Source: Marinicellulosiphila megalodicopiae
GTDB taxonomy: Bacteria; Pseudomonadota; Gammaproteobacteria; Pseudomonadales; Natronospirillaceae
Assembly: GCF_045862395.1 (NCBI RefSeq)
Contig: NZ_AP023087.1
Span: 1,364,001-1,428,000 of the forward strand
Reading direction: 5' to 3'
Length of the DNA: 64,000 bases
Shown: positions 27,873 to 37,512 of the stretch, piece by piece
How positions within the stretch are numbered: position 1 is the stretch's first letter
Layout: each line of letters opens with the position of its first letter
Position numbers and translations under genes: made by a program
Notes under the pieces: model-generated
Databases searched by the model: none
What the model saw: the letters and a program-made list of their open reading frames with translations, nothing else
Told to the model about the DNA's origin: nothing

Positions 27873-29894
27873 ATGAAACTCATAACCTCATTAAATTTAA
27901 CCTTGTTGGTAATTGCTATTAATGGCTGTCAAGGTCTAAATGACGATACACCAACTAAAAACGACAATTCTAATAACGAGAGTCAAACAGATTCTGAATT
28001 AAGTACACAAACTTTGACAATGACGCAAAGTGAGACAGCCACACAAACGGATACATCATCAGAAACTCAAACTCAAACTCAAACTCAAACTCAAACTCAA
28101 ACTCAAACTCAAACTCAAACAATGACCGACTCAGAAACGGTTACTGAAACAATAACAGAGACAGTCACTGAAACTATCACTCAAACAGATACGCAAACTC
28201 AAACAGACACAGCGACCGACCCAATTATTGTCGATGGTCAATTAGATCGAACAAATTGGATTTTAGATGCGTCCCACAATACTGACGATTTATCATTAGC
28301 AGTAGATAAAAGTGCAGGCACAAGATGGACAACAGGCGAAGTACAAAATGACACTCAATGGCTAAGCATTGATTTAGGTGACTATTACACCATCAACACC
28401 CTCACTCTTTCTTATGTAATCAGCAGTGAAGATTATCCTCGCGGATACAACGTATTAACTTCAACTGACGGCATCACTTGGAACACCACCATCACAACAG
28501 GGGTGGGCACAACTGACTTCACCACCCTCACTTTTGATGACATCAACACTCAATATATTAAAATTGAACAAACCGGAAGCGACGCAAACAGCTGGTGGTC
28601 TATCCATGAAATTTCAGTGGCTAATCAAAGTGACACCTTACCCGACTGGACAGTGGCAAACTTACAAGAATTACGCGAAGCGGTAACGTTAAATGATCAA
28701 AATATTGTGCTTCGACCTGATATTTATTCCATTGAAGAATTAGCGGATGGCGAGCGACATTTTCTTGTGTCAGGTAGCAATAACACCATTAACATTACGG
28801 GCTCTTACATTGAATTTCCTGTCAGCATCAATGCCAGCGTGGCGCATTTTTATTTTTCAGGAACAGGCAATACATTAATAGGTGGTACATTAGAAAATAC
28901 CTATGACAGTGGGTTGTTAGAAGTAACCGATTTTGTAAGCTACAACAAAGACCGAGATAATCTTGCTCAAGGTGGCAAACCCCACATGGTAATAGCAGGT
29001 GATGACACGACCGTCTTAGAAACAAAAATGATTGTTAGAGGATCGTTTCCTTACGGTTATGGCAGTTATTTTGGCATTGGTGGAGGCAATAGTTTTGGCT
29101 TAGACAAACGTGCTGGCATACAAATTAACAGCGCCAATACAATTTTGGACGGCATAGAGCTTTACATGGAAGCGTTTGGTCACGGTATTTATATTGGACC
29201 TGGCGAAGGGGTAATTTCAGATAATACAATTATTCGTAACACCCATGTAGAAGGTTTAATACGTCATACCAATGACTTACTAGCAGAGCGCGGCGGGTTA
29301 ATGGAAACCAATAACTATCTTGATAGCGACGGCAATCCTATTCCTGCAAACGATGCAGAATCATTATCTGAAGACGGTATTCGAACCTACCCAGATGCAG
29401 GCAGTGTGATTGTTGAAAATTCAGTTGTTAAAGGTATGCGTGGCGGAATTCGTTTGTATAACGCAAGTGTTGCAACCGTCACCAATTCAGCAGGTATTGA
29501 TAACCGACTAAGCAATTTCCAAATGAGCAGAAATGGCGTGGTCACTTCATCATCTGCAAACTTTACATACGGCCCAGCTTTATGGGTGTCTAACTTTAAG
29601 CAAACCCAAGAAGTCGACATAACAATTATCCCTTCACCAAACGCGGTAGGTGAGCATAACATTGCGAATATAGAACGTGAAAACAATAAAATTATATTGC
29701 GTCGAACACCTGGTCCAGAAGACACTCAAGAAACACGAGTAATTAGTGTCACAAATAATGGATCAGAAATTACTAATTACACAGAATACACAATAGTATT
29801 AGCAGAAGGTACAAGTGGAAATACAATTATCAGTGCAGGTGAAGTGATTGATAATGGTGATAATGATGTGACGTTAATTGAATTAGAATTATAA
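27873..29894 (+). CDS. Lipoprotein with Thr-Gln linker, F5/8C domain and parallel beta-helix
   Basis: 673 residues, paralogous to the gene at 25645 throughout: lipobox AINGC, Thr-Gln linker, F5/8 type C domain (WILDASHNTDDLSLAVDKSAGTRW), beta-helix with MIVRGSFPYGYGS, FGHGIYIGPG and LSEDGIRTYPDAG, and the same GTSGNTIISAG..DNGDND tail. GGAGCGCAACG precedes the ATG. It has no twin palindrome of its own and probably shares the promoter of 25645. The repeated His in GHGI/GHGV across three paralogues is a candidate functional residue. Confidence 0.7.
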   Translation: MKLITSLNLTLLVIAINGCQGLNDDTPTKNDNSNNESQTDSELSTQTLTMTQSETATQTDTSSETQTQTQTQTQTQTQTQTQTMTDSETVTETITETVTETITQTDTQTQTDTATDPIIVDGQLDRTNWILDASHNTDDLSLAVDKSAGTRWTTGEVQNDTQWLSIDLGDYYTINTLTLSYVISSEDYPRGYNVLTSTDGITWNTTITTGVGTTDFTTLTFDDINTQYIKIEQTGSDANSWWSIHEISVANQSDTLPDWTVANLQELREAVTLNDQNIVLRPDIYSIEELADGERHFLVSGSNNTINITGSYIEFPVSINASVAHFYFSGTGNTLIGGTLENTYDSGLLEVTDFVSYNKDRDNLAQGGKPHMVIAGDDTTVLETKMIVRGSFPYGYGSYFGIGGGNSFGLDKRAGIQINSANTILDGIELYMEAFGHGIYIGPGEGVISDNTIIRNTHVEGLIRHTNDLLAERGGLMETNNYLDSDGNPIPANDAESLSEDGIRTYPDAGSVIVENSVVKGMRGGIRLYNASVATVTNSAGIDNRLSNFQMSRNGVVTSSSANFTYGPALWVSNFKQTQEVDITIIPSPNAVGEHNIANIERENNKIILRRTPGPEDTQETRVISVTNNGSEITNYTEYTIVLAEGTSGNTIISAGEVIDNGDNDVTLIELEL

Positions 29895-29901
29895 AAAAAA
29901 T

Positions 29902-29939
29902 GTTAAAACCTGCTCAAAATATTTTGAGTGGGTTTTAAC
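29902..29939 (+). terminator. Long perfect hairpin, probable terminator
   Basis: GTTAAAACC and CTCAAAA pair with TTTTGAG and GGTTTTAAC, with a symmetrical TG/TG internal loop. There is no long U-run after it, but position and stability suggest a transcript 3' end. Confidence 0.6.
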
Positions 29940-30011
29940 AAATCTAAATTGTTCCTCATAAAATAATACACCTTATTGTTTTAATTATTTCCAATAAATT
30001 TAAAATCAAAA

Positions 30012-30083
30012 TGTTACACGATGTAATACAATAATACGGTATAAATAGTGTATTTCTGATTGTGAATGTGACTTGGTGTCACA
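30012..30083. promoter_or_regulatory. Twin palindromic operator, unit 4
   Basis: TGTTACACGATGTAATA (30012-30028) and TGTGACTTGGTGTCACA (30067-30083; perfect six-base arms) start 55 bases apart, upstream of the second cytochrome lipoprotein operon. Confidence 0.6.
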
Positions 30084-30310
30084 GGTGCGCCCGTCACAGA
30101 CTGAATCTAAAGGCTTTGATAATTTGCTTAATCGTTCTCGTTTTGATTTGTTTGCGTGTGAAATATAATTTTTTTTATAGAATAATCACCCAAAGTGTTA
30201 AGCGTTATTTTTAAAACGTCATTCGGCTTTTGAATCGTCCTCACAATAATAAGTTGTGTATCGATGTAATTAAATATCATTTTTTTCATAAACATGAAAC
30301 AGGCAAACAC

Positions 30311-33300
30311 ATGATCAATACACTATCGCTACCAATAAAAATTATTATTCCTTTATTGATACTGTCCCTTGCAGCTTGTCAGCCTAGTACGGTTATTGAT
30401 GCCGATCCAATTGAAGATGGCAAAACTCAAAGTACAACCGATATCAGTACTGGAACACCTACCGATACAAGCGCACAAACAAGCACACAAACAAGTATCG
30501 TGACCAATACGGACTCAAATACCGAAACGCAAACCGATGCAACACCGTCACCTAGTAGCGACTCAGTTGTCACAATTTACTCTGAATGTGACTATAAAGG
30601 CGAGCGTGTTGAATTGGCTTTAGGCAAATTGAGCACCAGTGATTTAACTGCTAATGCTATTGGAAACGATGCTATTTCATCCATCTCTATTCCAAGCGGC
30701 TACATTGTGACGTTGTTTGATAATGATTTAGAAGGGGATGCCATTGTTAATACTCAATCAAGCAACTGCTTAGACAATGAGAATTTTAATAATCAAACCA
30801 GTTCTGTCTCTGTGGACATTAATCCTGACAGCGTGAGTTTATTACAAGGCCAAAGTGATTATGCCGCTTGTACTTTATGTCATGGCGATGAAGGTGATGG
30901 ACTTTATAAAATTGAAGTGAACGCCTGTGTTAAAACTGACTGCACAGATTTAACTGTTCTTGCGTTGTATATCGAATCTGATATGTCTTCAAATACCACA
31001 AATGGTTGTGGGTTAGATGTAGAAAACATTGCATCAAGCTGCGCTGCGACGACTGCCGCTTATATTCAAAATCACTTTAGTACTGACCGCTCAAATACGA
31101 CCCCTAATCCAGAAACAAATACTGAAACCGATTCAAACACCCAAACGGATACTGTCATTGAAACAGAACTAGAAACAGACACCCAAACAGAAACAACGGG
31201 TGACCCGATTGAAGTTAGCCCAATCGATCACTCCGCTTGGCTGTTAGATGCCTCTAGTAACACAGCCGATTTAGCATTATTAATTGATGGCGATATTTCT
31301 TCGCGCTGGACATCCAAACAATATCAAACGCCGGGTCAGTGGATCAGCATTGATTTACAAGATGTTTATGTTGTGAGCACAATTGAATTAGACATGGGTA
31401 CAAGTGTGGATGATTTCCCGCAAAGTTATGAGGTGTACGTATCTTATGACGGTGCTAACTGGGGTACGGCCATTGCAACGGGTGTGGGCTCGGCTGTGAC
31501 TGTTATTGAATTTGATCAAGTAAACACTCAATATATCAAAATCGTTCAAACTGGCACCTCTTCGACTAAATGGTTGTCCATTCACGAAATCAACATAAGC
31601 GGTGCGAATGCTTTGGATTCAACGGATACTCAAACCGACACCACTGTCGACCCAGAACCTTACGTCTGCCCAGACATTCAAGCGCTCATGTTGCAGTCCG
31701 ATTTAAACTGTACCAATGCTGCCTGTCACGCATCTAGCCCAAGTCAGTCTGCACAAATTTCATTAACTGGCACCGTTGACAGCATTGCTCTTCGTTTGGC
31801 CGATGCAGATTCGATAAGCAAAGCCTGTTCGGATCTTGGTGAGAAAGTCATAGACAGCCAAAACCCTGAAAATTCATTGTTATTAAAATTAGTGGACCCC
31901 AACTCTGGCGATCAGTGTTCTCGTAAAATGCCAGTAGGCAGCGATCACGGCGTAACCGAAGATCAATTCGCTTGTTTTGTTAATTGGGTGGATGAAATTG
32001 CTGCGGCAGCTCCGACAATAGTTGAGCCTGAACCGATATTTGAAGCGGTTCCTGCTTTAAGTGCATTAACCAAAGTTAAAGAGCTTTTACATGGTGGCGC
32101 ATTAACCATTGAAGAAGTGGACAGCATTTACATTTCGGACACGCAAATTAATCAAGATCAGTTAAAAGCGGCCATTGAAGATTGGATGACCACGCCTGCT
32201 TATGAGCAAAAGTTTAAAGCGTTTTTACAATTAGCTTTACAGCAAAAAAACGTGAACACCGATATGGTTTACGCCAACCAATTTGACACCATTGTGACGG
32301 CAGCCAAAAACAACGGGTATATCAGCAACACAAAAATGAAAGCCAATTTTGAAGAAAGTTTTGTGCGTACTGCATACAAAATCGTGTCACAAGGTGGCGA
32401 CTTCAGACAAATTGCCAATACACGAGATTGGGAAGTGACCACTGCATTATTGTGGGCATTAAGTTATGGCGACGAACAAGCCAAAAATCCAGGAGGTACA
32501 CGCTTTAGAGCATTTGTGCATCTTTGTGGTGATTTATATACAGATGAAGATGTGGATTGTGGTGAGACAGACGATTACGCCGATTGGCGTACCGTCACGC
32601 TTACACAAGGCACGGCAAAAGCAGACATTGAACAATCGGCCGCCCTTGCACAAAGTCTGCGCGAAGTCCCTGCTGGTGGAAGCTTTGCATTATTAGCACC
32701 ACGTGTTGGTTTTTTTACCACACCTGTATTTTTCCAAAGTTGGGAATCTAATGTGGGTAATCAATTTCGAGTCACGGCAAACCAAGCCATGATTGTCGGT
32801 TTAGGTTTAAGTTATGAGTCAGGTGACGTGACGCCATCAGGTGATTTATCAGGTTTAGATGTCGCCCATGCAGGCGAAGACAACCCAGAATGTTATGCCT
32901 GTCATCGAATGATGGACCCAATGACACAAATCTTTAAAAACCATTATCACGTGTTTAGATCTCGTGCGATTCCCACTGCTGGTAACACGCCTGCGTCATT
33001 TGCATTTCATGGCTATGAAGCGGATCTTGATACCATTGATGATTTGGGCCAAGCGATTTTTGATCATCCCCATTTTTCTACCGGATGGACAGCCAAATTA
33101 TGTAACTGGGCATCATCCAAAATATGCGACGAAAGCGGATCAGAATTTAAACGCTTAGTAGGCGTGTTTGAACAAAGTGATTACAACTTAACAACCCTAG
33201 TCATCGAAATGATGTCGTCGCCTTTAATTACAGGCATCGACTATGTTGATGATTTTGCAACGACTCAACCAAGCATTGTATTAAATCGCACCAACCATTT

Positions 33301-33871
33301 TTGTACCACCCTAGAGACACGCTTAAACCAAGTACGCGCCAGTCAAGGCTTACCTGATTCAACGTATGCGAACATTTGTAACTCCACTGCAGACTCCATT
33401 GCTGCTTCAAGTTTATTACCAGAAGACGGCTATACACGCGGTACGATTGAGTTTGTACAATCGGTGAGTTTCGATCCGTTTTTATCCGCAGGTTACAACC
33501 AGCTATGTGAATCCATGGAAGTGTATATGGTACGAGCAGGAGCAGGAAGCGGTGGCGATGCTAAATACAATGCTGTATTTAACTCCAACCAAGTTGACCA
33601 AAGCATTAATGAATTAATCACTTACATCATGGCGATACCACAAGCATCAAACGATTATGAACCAACCTATACCGCTCTAAGAAGAATGTATGACATTCAC
33701 AATCATCAAACCAGTTGCCTCGACGCTGGACTTGATCCGGTGACAGCAAACCAAGGGTTAAGTGGAGACGATTTACAATGTGGATTTGCAGCTGCAAGCA
33801 CAGCAGAAGCGTTTAGACCACTTTGGAATTTTGCATGCTCATCTCCCTCTCTACTTGGCTTAGGACTATAA
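30311..33871 (+). CDS. Outer-membrane lipoprotein: beta/gamma-crystallin, cytochrome, F5/8C and DUF1592/DUF1588-like regions
   Basis: From ATG 30311 the product is 1186 residues with lipobox SLAAC; the longer frame from 30230 would bury the signal peptide. In order it has a beta/gamma-crystallin-like domain (VTIYSECDYKGERVEL..SSISIPSGY), a small cytochrome domain with CTLCH, an F5/8 type C domain (WLLDASSNTADLALLIDGDISSRW), a CX4CH segment (NCTNAACHAS) and a DUF1588-like region with CYACHRMMDPMTQIF. The last three parts parallel the gene at 18251, so it is an extended paralogue. It is followed four bases later by a DUF1501-like gene. Confidence 0.68.
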   Translation: MINTLSLPIKIIIPLLILSLAACQPSTVIDADPIEDGKTQSTTDISTGTPTDTSAQTSTQTSIVTNTDSNTETQTDATPSPSSDSVVTIYSECDYKGERVELALGKLSTSDLTANAIGNDAISSISIPSGYIVTLFDNDLEGDAIVNTQSSNCLDNENFNNQTSSVSVDINPDSVSLLQGQSDYAACTLCHGDEGDGLYKIEVNACVKTDCTDLTVLALYIESDMSSNTTNGCGLDVENIASSCAATTAAYIQNHFSTDRSNTTPNPETNTETDSNTQTDTVIETELETDTQTETTGDPIEVSPIDHSAWLLDASSNTADLALLIDGDISSRWTSKQYQTPGQWISIDLQDVYVVSTIELDMGTSVDDFPQSYEVYVSYDGANWGTAIATGVGSAVTVIEFDQVNTQYIKIVQTGTSSTKWLSIHEINISGANALDSTDTQTDTTVDPEPYVCPDIQALMLQSDLNCTNAACHASSPSQSAQISLTGTVDSIALRLADADSISKACSDLGEKVIDSQNPENSLLLKLVDPNSGDQCSRKMPVGSDHGVTEDQFACFVNWVDEIAAAAPTIVEPEPIFEAVPALSALTKVKELLHGGALTIEEVDSIYISDTQINQDQLKAAIEDWMTTPAYEQKFKAFLQLALQQKNVNTDMVYANQFDTIVTAAKNNGYISNTKMKANFEESFVRTAYKIVSQGGDFRQIANTRDWEVTTALLWALSYGDEQAKNPGGTRFRAFVHLCGDLYTDEDVDCGETDDYADWRTVTLTQGTAKADIEQSAALAQSLREVPAGGSFALLAPRVGFFTTPVFFQSWESNVGNQFRVTANQAMIVGLGLSYESGDVTPSGDLSGLDVAHAGEDNPECYACHRMMDPMTQIFKNHYHVFRSRAIPTAGNTPASFAFHGYEADLDTIDDLGQAIFDHPHFSTGWTAKLCNWASSKICDESGSEFKRLVGVFEQSDYNLTTLVIEMMSSPLITGIDYVDDFATTQPSIVLNRTNHFCTTLETRLNQVRASQGLPDSTYANICNSTADSIAASSLLPEDGYTRGTIEFVQSVSFDPFLSAGYNQLCESMEVYMVRAGAGSGGDAKYNAVFNSNQVDQSINELITYIMAIPQASNDYEPTYTALRRMYDIHNHQTSCLDAGLDPVTANQGLSGDDLQCGFAAASTAEAFRPLWNFACSSPSLLGLGL

Positions 33872-33875
33872 AACG

Positions 33876-35321
33876 ATGATTACTAAAATAATGAAAAAAT
33901 CGACCAAACAAGCATTAAATCGTCGTCAGTTTTTAAGTGGAAGCATGAAAGGCGCCGCCAGTTTATCGTTAAAATCCTTAGCGACGGGTTTGCCAATTGG
34001 ATTTATATTAGGTGGGCACATGCCAGCGATGGCAGCCGAAGGCGACAGTAAAAGTTTAATATTGGGTATGTCAGATGATGGACAACCATTAAATGTATAC
34101 GCGCCGGGTAGCATAAGTTCAGATTCAACCGACCCATGTTTTGTGATTGAACGTGCCGATGAAGCAGGACTTGGCGTCGCAAGTTTAGGCAACATAAACG
34201 GTAACGATATTTTCGCGTCAGACTTCTTTACACCTTCAACAATCAGCATGGGTGAACAATCAGTAGTGGCACCTAATATTTGGTCAAATGTGTCACAAAC
34301 ATTGTTAGATAGAATGCAGTTTTTTAATTTAAGAACTGGAGCAAATGGACACGCAGAAGCACAGCGCGTCAGAAACGTAAACGGGACACTTTACGGTGCA
34401 GACGGTCGAGGATCCGAACAAATACAATCCGCCATCATGCAAGAATTAGCCTTACAAAACGCAAGCTTAAACAGCGTATTAACCACACCATTAATCCTAA
34501 GTGGCGAAGGTGGACGACTATTAACATTAAGCCAAGAAGGCGTGCCCATAAACCGCTACACCCCACTGGATATAAAGTCATTATTCTTAGATGAAGCGGC
34601 CGCCGAAATTGAACAGATGAATCAAGTGTACGACGAGACGCTTGATCAGGTGTATAACAACATCAAACAAAACGGCACCGCCGCCCAGAAAAAATATCTA
34701 GACACTTATTTGTCATCAAGAGTGCAAGCAAGTTTATTAGGTGATCGTTTAGGAGACTTATTAAGTGACATCAACGGCGAAACCAAAAACGACCAAGCAC
34801 GAGCGGCCGTTGCATTAGTAGAATCAAACCTATCACCTGTGATTGTCATACGATATGAATACGGCGGAGACAACCATGGTGACGAAACCTCATCAATCGA
34901 AACCAGCCAAACGATTGAACAAATAAACAACCTAGAATCCATGTGGAGCTTAATCCAAACCATGGGATTAGAAGACAAAGTGAACTACGCCACCTACGAC
35001 ATATTTGGGCGAACACTTGGTAAAAACTCAAGAGGCGGACGCGATCATCACAACCAAGCTTGTGTAAACATGATGTTTGGCTCAAACATACAGCCGGGGG
35101 TTATGGGCGCAGTAGAAACATGGGTCAATTCAGGAGCAAGATTGTTACGTGCATCGAGCATCAACTCCACAACAGGCCAAAGTGTTGATACCGACATAGA
35201 CGCAAACGACACATTAACTGCATATGCCAGAACATTAATGGCAAGTGTGGGGGTGAGTGAAGAACGCATCGATTTACGTTTTAGTAGTGCAAAAACCGTT
35301 TATGGTGCGTTGAAATCTTAA
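33876..35321 (+). CDS. Tat-exported DUF1501-like protein, second copy
   Basis: 481 residues with a twin-arginine signal (LNRRQFLSGSMKGAASLSLK..AMAAEG). It aligns along its length with the gene at 21091: SLILGMSDDGQPLNVYAPGS, LDRMQFFNLRTGANGHAEAQ, RYTPLDIKSLFL and GKNSRGGRDHHNQACVNMMFG. The four-base gap to the upstream cytochrome lipoprotein and the terminator after it make a two-gene operon. The enzymatic role is unknown in this family. Confidence 0.65.
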   Translation: MITKIMKKSTKQALNRRQFLSGSMKGAASLSLKSLATGLPIGFILGGHMPAMAAEGDSKSLILGMSDDGQPLNVYAPGSISSDSTDPCFVIERADEAGLGVASLGNINGNDIFASDFFTPSTISMGEQSVVAPNIWSNVSQTLLDRMQFFNLRTGANGHAEAQRVRNVNGTLYGADGRGSEQIQSAIMQELALQNASLNSVLTTPLILSGEGGRLLTLSQEGVPINRYTPLDIKSLFLDEAAAEIEQMNQVYDETLDQVYNNIKQNGTAAQKKYLDTYLSSRVQASLLGDRLGDLLSDINGETKNDQARAAVALVESNLSPVIVIRYEYGGDNHGDETSSIETSQTIEQINNLESMWSLIQTMGLEDKVNYATYDIFGRTLGKNSRGGRDHHNQACVNMMFGSNIQPGVMGAVETWVNSGARLLRASSINSTTGQSVDTDIDANDTLTAYARTLMASVGVSEERIDLRFSSAKTVYGALKS

Positions 35322-35340
35322 ATTGTATTTTGAATAAAAT

Positions 35341-35365
35341 AGCCATCTTTTTAGATGGCTTTTTT
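35341..35365 (+). terminator. Rho-independent terminator
   Basis: AGCCATC/GATGGCT stem with TTTTTA loop and a T-run, the duplicate of the terminator at 22574. Confidence 0.9.
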
Positions 35366-35458
35366 GTGGGACAGTGTCAAATCGTTAAAACAAACATGCT
35401 TGTAATTGCCCTGCATTGATCCACTTAACGACATCGTGTCGTCATCGGCAACAATCCT

Positions 35459-36990
35459 GGGGTCTGGTCTGAATGGCACTGCATTAAGCAACTAATGGCT
35501 TATACATAAATAAAGGACAGCTAGGAAATATAGTATAATAGATTCACCACAAACCAATACTATATGACCTAGCTGATGAAATATTCTAACACTAAATCTA
35601 CTAAAAACCCCCCTTAAAATAATTGATAATTTTAACTTCATCGATATCATGAGTGACTCGACTATCAAACCTATTATTGAACAATTCCTACCCGAGTATA
35701 GAGAACGAATTTTCACCCCAACAATTACTCTATCACTATTCTTAAAACAAGCATTTAGCCCAATTAGTTCCTGCACCAATGCCGTAAATAATTTTATAAT
35801 TGAAAACAAAGAAAAACTGCCTAATAAAGTGAGTAACTCCACAGGATCTTATTGCAGAAGCAGGCAAAAGTTGCCTATCGAAATGATTCAAGCATTAACC
35901 AAACACACAAGTATGGAAGTGAAATCTAATCTAGAAAAAGAATATGATGTTAGAGGAAATATTTATCTAATTGATGGTACTACATTTTCGCTTCCTGATA
36001 CTGAAAAAAACCAAACTAAATACCCACAACAAAAAGCACAAGCGGAAGGTTTGGGCTTTCCCATTTGTCGTGCATTAGGTGTATTTTGCCTTGAAAGTGG
36101 TGTTGCAATAAATGCAGAAATTGCACCTTTCAAAGGTAAAGATGCAAGCGAGCACCATATGCTAAGAAAATTAATAGACACCTTCCAAGCAGGTGATTTA
36201 ATTGTTGGAGACTCCTTGTATAGTAGCTTTTGGCTAATTGAACACTTTCAGCGTAATGATATTGATTTTGTATTTCAGCAAAATGGTCAGCGCAGTAAAA
36301 AGTCTGATTTTAGAACAGGTAAAAAGCTAGGGAAAAACGATCATATTATTGAATATAAAAAACCTCCAAAGCCAGAGTGGATGAGTGCTGAAAAATATGA
36401 AGGCATACCCAAAACAATCAAGGTTCGTGAATTAAAAGAGCAGTATAAAATATTAGTTACTTCGTATAATGATGTTAACGAATACCCTTCTGAAAAAGTA
36501 AATGAAATATACAAAAGACGATGGAATATTGAATTAGATTTTAGAAATTTAAAAACAACTATGTCACTATCTCAATTAAGTTGTAAAACGCCTGAAATGT
36601 GTGAAAAAGAAATTTGGATATATCTATTGGCTAATAATATTATTCGAATATTTATGATGCAAACTTCAATTAATTATAAAATAAAACCAAGAACGATTAG
36701 CTTTAAATGCACACTTCAAATATGGAATAAAATACTGGATAAGTTTGAAAATCCATTGGCTGTAGTCGCTGATTTTTTATATTTAATGACGAGAAATAGA
36801 GTTGGAAATCGACCAGGAAGAATAGAGCCTAGAGCAAAGAAACGACGATCGTCTGCTTACACCTTACTGATGGTTCCAAGAGAAGTGGCGAGAGAGAATG
36901 TACGTAAAAACGGGCATCCCCCTAAAAAGAGAAAAAACACTGGTGAACGTGGTGGTAAAGCTTAATGCAGTGCCATTCAGGCCTGACCCC
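35459..36990 (+). mobile_element. IS4-family insertion sequence, about 1532 bp
   Basis: Terminal inverted repeats of about 31 bases start GGGGTC at each end and share TGAATGGCACTGCATTAAGC, with two mismatches. They enclose one transposase. I could not see a clear target duplication, so exact ends may be off by a few bases or the insertion is old. Confidence 0.85.
35649..36965 (+). CDS. IS4-family DDE transposase
   Basis: 438 residues. DDE residues appear in order: LIDGTTFSLPD, VGDSLYSS, and the YKRRWNIELDFRNLK block, which is the Y-(2)-R-(3)-E-(6)-K signature of IS4 elements. The C-terminus is lysine- and arginine-rich (KKRRSS..KNGHPPKKRKNTG). No frameshift is seen, so the enzyme looks intact. 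The nearest Shine-Dalgarno is poor, as is common for transposases. Confidence 0.92.
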   Translation: MSDSTIKPIIEQFLPEYRERIFTPTITLSLFLKQAFSPISSCTNAVNNFIIENKEKLPNKVSNSTGSYCRSRQKLPIEMIQALTKHTSMEVKSNLEKEYDVRGNIYLIDGTTFSLPDTEKNQTKYPQQKAQAEGLGFPICRALGVFCLESGVAINAEIAPFKGKDASEHHMLRKLIDTFQAGDLIVGDSLYSSFWLIEHFQRNDIDFVFQQNGQRSKKSDFRTGKKLGKNDHIIEYKKPPKPEWMSAEKYEGIPKTIKVRELKEQYKILVTSYNDVNEYPSEKVNEIYKRRWNIELDFRNLKTTMSLSQLSCKTPEMCEKEIWIYLLANNIIRIFMMQTSINYKIKPRTISFKCTLQIWNKILDKFENPLAVVADFLYLMTRNRVGNRPGRIEPRAKKRRSSAYTLLMVPREVARENVRKNGHPPKKRKNTGERGGKA

Positions 36991-37512
36991 TAAATTCTGA
37001 TGTTTGCAAGAGGTGGTTTTGTTGAATTGACGAATAACTCACTTTATTGATTAATCAATATATAGATCGACTCAAGTCATTTTATTTTCATCACCATGAT
37101 TTTCTTTGCATTGTCATCAACGGTTTGTTTGGCGTTGGCTGAATACGCAGTATTGGATTTTATATCAATTGAACAGATAAGTAATATTTTCAACCCTTTT
37201 TCGGCAATGTAAAAAAGGAAGGTGCAATCAAATAATGAATAACCAAATAACGAAAAATATACACAAGATAAAAAAAATAAATCCCATATATACTTAGTGC
37301 CCTATGAGCGGAGTGATTTCTGCTGATTCTAATAAAATTTCTAAAGTAAATAATATGAATGTAATTGTCGTTGCTATTTTACGTTCGCTGATCTATTGGT
37401 CACCATGAAAGTTGCTGAAAAAATTTAATTAAAAAGTTAAAATAGCTTAAATTCTGATAATGATTGTATTAATAATGTTGAATTATTTATTTTTAATTGA
37501 GAAACGCATTCC
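36991..37512. other. Intergenic region with no recognised gene
   Basis: About 520 AT-rich bases between the IS4 element and the pseudouridine synthase gene. No convincing coding frame or repeat was seen. Confidence 0.6.

Noticed and set aside
35459..36990. Target-site duplication of the IS4 element
   Set aside because: Flanks AACAATCCT and TAAATTCTG do not match, so no duplication is claimed.
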